Part shown: positions 59,306 to 64,000 of the stretch, piece by piece | Layout of the letters: every line of letters begins with the position of its first letter | Numbering within the stretch: the stretch's first letter is position 1 | DNA from: Clostridiales bacterium | GTDB taxonomy: Bacteria; Bacillota; Clostridia; Christensenellales; Aristaeellaceae | Assembly (NCBI GenBank): GCA_015056255.1 | Contig: SVGP01000018.1 | Location: 1-64,000 of the forward strand | Direction of reading: 5' to 3' | Length of the DNA: 64,000 nt | The notes under the pieces: generated by a model | Database searches by the model: none | What the model was told of the DNA's origin: nothing | The model's input: the letters and a program-made list of their open reading frames with translations, nothing else | Program-made: the position numbers and the translations under genes

Positions 59306-60568
59306 ATGCAATCAAAGTACTCACTACAGGTTAATATCAAAGACTTCTGTGTGCAAGCCGGAATTATTATGACATTCTCTGGTGTTGTATATACATTCCT
59401 TGTTAATAATCTGGGCGGACTAGCTGCTATATTATTAAGCTATGTATTTGCAATTGGTGCTACTATTCTTTCAAAACTTTTTTATACACATGAAAATAAG
59501 ATGTTGCTGCATTCTGCTGTGTGGCTGATTATTTTTGTTGTAGTATATGTAATCGGTTTAGAACTGTTTGACAAAACTGAGCAGAGATTCAATATTTTTG
59601 GCTACTCTGCTTCTCTAACTTCTTATAATATCCTAAAAAGCTTTCCAATATGGCTAATGGGGTATGTAGTATGCACGAATATGAATAAGAGAGAAGCGTG
59701 GAAATGCCTGTATATCATTGTTTTTTTGTTGGTATGGGGTATGATCGCTACTCTTTGGGCTCTTAACTCGGAGCCCGATTATGTACGACTTAGAACTGCG
59801 GGTAGAAGTGGAGGAAATTATGCATCAATTGGAGCAATGGGTTATGAATTAACTTACACAATTGCAATCGTGTATATTTCATTGTTTCGCACACTAAAAC
59901 AAAAAAACAAAGTAATAGCCTACATATTTGGATTGCTTTGCATTGTATATATTGTAAAGTGTTCATTGCTTTTGGCTATTACGGCTACTCTACTGAATCT
60001 CTCTTTATCACTAGCTATGGGTATACGAAAAAAACATTATAGATTAATATGCGAAACCATAATCATTATTGCATTGGTATCAGCATTGATGAATAGTGAA
60101 TTAGTCGGCGGAACACTTATAGATTTATCGGAGCAGGTAAAAAACATAAATATCAGCTTGCGTCTAAAACAGATAGGTAGATATCTGAAGTTTGGTGATG
60201 ATGACGGCGCATCGTTAGCACGTTTGGATCTGTACAAACATGCACTCAATGGCTTCTTAACAAGTCCGCTTATAGGAAACCTTCCTCTTGATAGCGGCTT
60301 TATTCTAACTGGACATTCAACAACATTAGATTTGCTGTCTGCGTTTGGTCTGCTTGCAGGAATACCATTTATATCATTTTGGCTAACGATTTACCGTTAT
60401 TTTAAAAAGAAACTAGTCAGTTCAGAAATATCTAGGATTGCACGTACTGGAATTATCGTTTTTGTATTCATTACAATATTCAATCCTGTATTTGCAAACG
60501 TCCATATAATGTTTGCCATAACGTGTATTTTACCATTATCAGCACAGTTAAGTGATACAAAAATTTAA
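59306..60568 (+). CDS. Wzy-like glycan polymerase
   Basis: A 420-aa very hydrophobic protein with about 10-12 membrane spans and one larger outside loop rich in Gly/Ser/Asp (RTAGRSGGNYASIGAMG) as in Wzy/O-antigen ligase proteins. Start ATG 59306 lies 7 nt after TTGGAGG. Wzy has no strong sequence motif, so the call rests on topology and on the position between glycosyltransferases and a Wzx flippase. AT-rich. Confidence 0.8.
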   Translation: MQSKYSLQVNIKDFCVQAGIIMTFSGVVYTFLVNNLGGLAAILLSYVFAIGATILSKLFYTHENKMLLHSAVWLIIFVVVYVIGLELFDKTEQRFNIFGYSASLTSYNILKSFPIWLMGYVVCTNMNKREAWKCLYIIVFLLVWGMIATLWALNSEPDYVRLRTAGRSGGNYASIGAMGYELTYTIAIVYISLFRTLKQKNKVIAYIFGLLCIVYIVKCSLLLAITATLLNLSLSLAMGIRKKHYRLICETIIIIALVSALMNSELVGGTLIDLSEQVKNINISLRLKQIGRYLKFGDDDGASLARLDLYKHALNGFLTSPLIGNLPLDSGFILTGHSTTLDLLSAFGLLAGIPFISFWLTIYRYFKKKLVSSEISRIARTGIIVFVFITIFNPVFANVHIMFAITCILPLSAQLSDTKI

Positions 60569-60592
60569 GTATTTATGTGAGGGATACTAATC

Positions 60593-61810
60593 GTGCGAAT
60601 CTCTGAAATTAATATGCTTCATCGAGGAAGCACGGGAAACATAATGTTTTCCATTGCAAATAAGGCAAGAGCATTTGGGCACGATGTGCAAACATACTCG
60701 CCAATCTATTTCCATAAGAACACGGTAGTGGAATATCCGACGATTGAATCTCATACTTATTTTGGATCGCGAAATGAAAACTATTTACACGTTCGCTTGG
60801 CACAGATTACTGGTTTTCATGGATGCTTTTCAATAATAGGTACGTTTAGATTGCTGAAAGCATTGGATAGCTGCAAACCGGATATTCTTCATCTCCATAA
60901 TCTGCATAATTGGAGTATAAATATACCAATGTTATTCTCCTATATAAAAAGAAAAAATATAAGAGCTATCTGGACCCTCCACGACTGCTGGTCTTTTACA
61001 GGTCATTGTCCGCATTTTCAGGTTGCTAAATGCGATAAATGGAAAACGGGATGCCATCATTGCCCGAGTTATAGAGACTATCCGCAAAGCTTTGTGGATA
61101 ACTCCAAACGAATGTATAAGTTAAAAAAGAAATGGTTTACCGGCATTCCAAACCTAACCCTCGTAAGTCCATCCGGCTGGCTTGCTGGTCTGGTCAAAGA
61201 ATCATTCTTAAAAGATTATCCGGTAAAAGTAATCAACAATGGCATTGATTTATCGATATTTAAACCCCGTGAAAATTCTTTCAGAGAAAAACACGGGATT
61301 ACGCAGGATAAACATATTGTTTTGGGCGTTGCCTTTGGTTGGGGATATAAAAAGGGATTGGACGTTTTTTTGAAATTGTCCGAAAAACTTGGAAAGGATT
61401 ATCAGGTTGTGCTTGTCGGCACAGATGATACAGTTGACCGAAAGCTCCCGGAGAACATCATTTCCATTCACCGAACGCACAATCAAACCGAGCTTGCGGA
61501 GATCTATTCAGCCGCAGATGTATTTGCTAATCCGACAAGGGAAGAAACATTTCCGACAGTAAATATGGAATCTTTGGCTTGCGGCACACCGGTGATCACC
61601 TTTGAGACTGGTGGGAGTCCGGAAATTCTCGATGAAACCTGCGGTATCGTTGTACCATGCGATGATGTTGATGCAATGAAACGAGCTATTCGACATGTAT
61701 GTGAAGATAAGCCGTTTTCGCAGGAGGCGTGCTTAAAACGCGCAGGAAGCTTTTCCATGCAGGAGAAATTTCAAGAATATGTAGAGCTTTATGAGCAGAT
61801 TGTGAAATAA
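60593..61810 (+). CDS. Glycosyltransferase family 4 (WcaC-like)
   Basis: A 405-aa GT4 enzyme. It starts at GTG 60593 after TGAGGGA and reads MRISEINMLHRGSTGNIMF. The acceptor domain has DILHLHNLHNWSINIPML and TLHDCWSFTGHCPHFQ, a pattern of colanic-acid-type WcaC proteins with several Cys (CPHF, CDKW, GCHHCPS). Donor domain: INNGIDLSIFKP, LACGTPVITFETGGSPEILD. Intermediate GC. Third glycosyltransferase in this locus. Confidence 0.9.
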   Translation: MRISEINMLHRGSTGNIMFSIANKARAFGHDVQTYSPIYFHKNTVVEYPTIESHTYFGSRNENYLHVRLAQITGFHGCFSIIGTFRLLKALDSCKPDILHLHNLHNWSINIPMLFSYIKRKNIRAIWTLHDCWSFTGHCPHFQVAKCDKWKTGCHHCPSYRDYPQSFVDNSKRMYKLKKKWFTGIPNLTLVSPSGWLAGLVKESFLKDYPVKVINNGIDLSIFKPRENSFREKHGITQDKHIVLGVAFGWGYKKGLDVFLKLSEKLGKDYQVVLVGTDDTVDRKLPENIISIHRTHNQTELAEIYSAADVFANPTREETFPTVNMESLACGTPVITFETGGSPEILDETCGIVVPCDDVDAMKRAIRHVCEDKPFSQEACLKRAGSFSMQEKFQEYVELYEQIVK

Positions 61811-61871
61811 GCTTCAACAATACTTCGAGTGATTATGTACTCATTATGAGTTCAGCAAAGGAATCCATTAA

Positions 61872-63185
61872 ATGTTCATCAAAAACAAAGTTGCCAACAA
61901 TGCTGTCTGGATTATCGGCGGAAAAGTAGTTCAATCTATTTTGGGCGTTGTTATCGCTATGCTGACGGCGCGTTATTTAGGGCCATCCAATTATGGCCTG
62001 ATCAATTATGCATCGTCATTGGTCGCTTTCGTTGCGCCGATTGCCAAATTGGGACTCGATTCAATCCTTGTAAACGAACTGATAAACCATTCGGATCGTG
62101 AAGGGGAGACGCTCGGCACTTCCATCATCATGAGTTTTGTTTCCGGCATTTTCTGTATAATCGGCCTAGTATGTTTTACTTTATTGGCGAATCCGGGCGA
62201 GCAAATTACGGTTATCGTCTGCGCACTATACAGTATTGTTTTGTTGGCTCATGCGATTGAACTGATTCAATATTGGTTTCAGGCGCATTTGTTGTCGAAA
62301 TACACATCCATTGCTATGCTTGCTGCTTACATAATAAAATCTGTATATCAGGTTTTTTTGCTGATCAGTGGAAGCAGCATATACTGGTTTGCCGTTACAT
62401 CTGCGCTTGATATATTTGTCATCGACTTTATTATTTACTTCCTGTTTAGGAAAATGACCGGGCAGAAACTGGCATTTTCAAAAAGCGCAGCAAGAAGGAT
62501 GTTTCGTCAAAGCCGATACTATATTGTCTCATCGATGATGGTTTCAATCTTCGCGAATACCGATCGCATAATGATCAAGATGATGCTGGGCGATACGCAG
62601 ACAGGATATTATTCAGCCGGTGTTGCTTGTGCAGGCCTGACAAGCTTTATTTTCTCTGCGATAATAACATCTATGCGTCCAGTTATTTTGGAGGCTAATG
62701 GAGAAAATGAAGATAAATTCAAATCTTTGTTAGTTAACCTATATTCGATGATTGTATATTTGTCTTTGATCCAATGCATCGGTATTACCATTTTTGCGCC
62801 GATAATTGTAAAGATTTTATATGGTTCTTCGTATGCATCTTCAGTTGAACCGCTAAGATGGATTGTATGGTATACAACCTTTAGTTATCTTGGAGCAACG
62901 AGAAATATCTGGATTCTTGCAAAGAAAAAGCAGAGTCAATTATGGAAAATAAACCTAATTGGGGCACTTGGAAATATTATTCTAAATTTGATATTTATTC
63001 CCATTTGGGGAATTACGGGTGCCGCAATTGCATCACTGTTCACTCAAATTATAACCAATTTTGTCTTATGCTTTATCATTAAAGAGTTGCATCCGACACT
63101 ATACTTCCTGAAAAATGGTTTTGATCCCCGAAATATGGTAAACCTGATAAAAAAAGTTATTAAGATAAAGGAGAACAGCCGATGA
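61872..63185 (+). CDS. Wzx-type oligosaccharide flippase
   Basis: A 437-aa MATE/MOP-superfamily protein with about 12 membrane spans. Signature near the N-terminus: GGKVVQSILGVVIAMLTARYLGPSNYGL (fragment of it, MLTARYLGPSNYG, is typical of Wzx/RfbX). It should flip the undecaprenyl-linked repeat unit for polymerisation by the Wzy-like protein. The stop overlaps the LicD start by 4 nt (ATGA). Confidence 0.9.
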   Translation: MFIKNKVANNAVWIIGGKVVQSILGVVIAMLTARYLGPSNYGLINYASSLVAFVAPIAKLGLDSILVNELINHSDREGETLGTSIIMSFVSGIFCIIGLVCFTLLANPGEQITVIVCALYSIVLLAHAIELIQYWFQAHLLSKYTSIAMLAAYIIKSVYQVFLLISGSSIYWFAVTSALDIFVIDFIIYFLFRKMTGQKLAFSKSAARRMFRQSRYYIVSSMMVSIFANTDRIMIKMMLGDTQTGYYSAGVACAGLTSFIFSAIITSMRPVILEANGENEDKFKSLLVNLYSMIVYLSLIQCIGITIFAPIIVKILYGSSYASSVEPLRWIVWYTTFSYLGATRNIWILAKKKQSQLWKINLIGALGNIILNLIFIPIWGITGAAIASLFTQIITNFVLCFIIKELHPTLYFLKNGFDPRNMVNLIKKVIKIKENSR

Positions 63186-64000
63186 ATGAACTAAAAAGTC
63201 TCCAGTTATGCGAACTAGAAATATTAAAAGAATTCATTCGTATATGCGATAAACTAAAAGTGAAATATTACTTATTGGGGGGAACGCTGTTAGGTGCCGT
63301 CCGCCATCAAGGCTTTATTCCGTGGGATGACGACATTGATGTGGGTATGAGCCGAGAGGATTACGAGTTGTTTTTGAAAGAAGGACAAAAGCATCTGCCA
63401 GAGCATTATTTTCTGCAAACACATCACACGGATCCGGAATGGCCTGCGAACTTTGCGAAAATACGGGATAGCAGAACGACTTTTATAGAGTCCAGTGTGA
63501 AAAATCAACAGATAAATCATGGTGTATATATAGATGTATTTCCTTTAGACCATTTCACATCCGATGAAGTGAAAGAGAAGAGCTTTTCACGCAAGAATAT
63601 ATTAATGGTGCGCAGAATCAGCCGTGTTTTTACGCTCCCAAAAGAGAATAGAAAAAAACCGTTGTACAGACGCTGTGCGTTGTTTCTGATTGATGCATTA
63701 TCTTATGTATTGTATCCAACCCTGCAATCAGCACTGAATGCGCGGGAAAGGCTGTTCAAAAGTATCAAAACAGGTGGTTTGCTTGCCAATCATTGCGGAG
63801 CGTGGGGGAAAAAAGAAATTATGCCGGCTGAGTGGTATGGTGAAGGAACAGAGCTTTCTTTCGAAGGGCTTGCAGTGCGCGGTCCTATTGAATACAAAAA
63901 GTGGTTGACACAGGTATATGGGGATTACATGCAGCTGCCCCCGATTGAGAAAAGAATAGCACATCATTACAATGAAGTGATTGATTTAAAAAAATCATAC
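63182..64000 (+). CDS. LicD family phosphocholine transferase-like protein, cut by the window end
   Basis: 273 codons are visible and no stop is reached; the alignment to typical LicD suggests only a few residues are missing. The nucleotidyltransferase-fold core is intact: YYLLGGTLLGAVRHQGFIPW and then DDDIDVGMSREDYE, with HGVYIDVFPLDHF further on. The end YMQLPPIEKRIAHHY is the usual C-terminal motif. LicD-like enzymes add phosphocholine or another phospho-group to a surface glycan. It overlaps the wzx stop by ATGA, so it belongs to the same operon. Confidence 0.9.
   Translation, partial: MNELKSLQLCELEILKEFIRICDKLKVKYYLLGGTLLGAVRHQGFIPWDDDIDVGMSREDYELFLKEGQKHLPEHYFLQTHHTDPEWPANFAKIRDSRTTFIESSVKNQQINHGVYIDVFPLDHFTSDEVKEKSFSRKNILMVRRISRVFTLPKENRKKPLYRRCALFLIDALSYVLYPTLQSALNARERLFKSIKTGGLLANHCGAWGKKEIMPAEWYGEGTELSFEGLAVRGPIEYKKWLTQVYGDYMQLPPIEKRIAHHYNEVIDLKKSY

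Overview
The window reads as chromosome of a spore-forming, Gram-positive Clostridia-type bacterium of roughly 50% GC. The basis is mixed. Two alpha/beta small acid-soluble spore proteins, a Spo0A-like regulator, an HPr kinase, a fatty-acid-kinase (YloV) operon, three T-box leaders and textbook TTGACA/TATAAT promoters all point to Bacillota. An uncultured gut Clostridia lineage is my inference. I saw no rRNA, tRNA, CRISPR array, intact transposase or prophage.

Layout. 1-8 kb holds housekeeping genes: DEAD-box helicase, cysK, rpsT, HAD phosphatase, hprK, ROK glucokinase, recR, YbaB and a DUF1294 protein. 8-12.3 kb is an accessory island of three orphan genes. They are separated by related intergenic repeat cassettes with hairpins, and a highly structured segment that may be a group II intron fragment follows. 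12.3-17.7 kb has a URO-D-family enzyme, a HAD phosphatase, a PAP2 phosphatase and a Wzm/Wzt-type glycan exporter. 17.9-31.6 kb has two SASPs, recG, fakA/Asp23, an M3 peptidase, a SpoIIQ-like M23 protein, pgsA, T-box-valS and a PI-PLC-like protein. 31.7-46.7 kb has DUF2284, sbcDC, a diacylglycerol glucosyltransferase, a carboxylesterase, an ECF S component, and an operon of a Spo0A-like regulator, a histidine phosphatase and an FAD oxidoreductase. T-box-trpB2 and a SUKH protein follow. 46.8-50.2 kb is ileS with its T-box.

50.4-64 kb is the most distinctive part. It opens with a strongly promoted Nif11-type RiPP precursor carrying a 17-residue Cys-x-Cys repeat, with no recognisable maturase in the window. 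Next comes a Wzx/Wzy-type surface glycan locus: a FlaA1/PglF-like dehydratase, a DegT aminotransferase and a PglC-like initiating transferase, then an ATP-grasp-HAD fusion, an acetyltransferase remnant, three GT4 glycosyltransferases, a Wzy-like polymerase, a Wzx flippase and a LicD protein cut by the window end. Base composition alternates along this locus, which suggests mosaic assembly.

Between genes, at least two families of short palindromic repeats recur (GTAGGGGCG-ended elements and CTCCCTCCGGGAGGGAG elements). The three aminoacyl-tRNA-related leaders show amino-acid-responsive control of valS, trpB and ileS.
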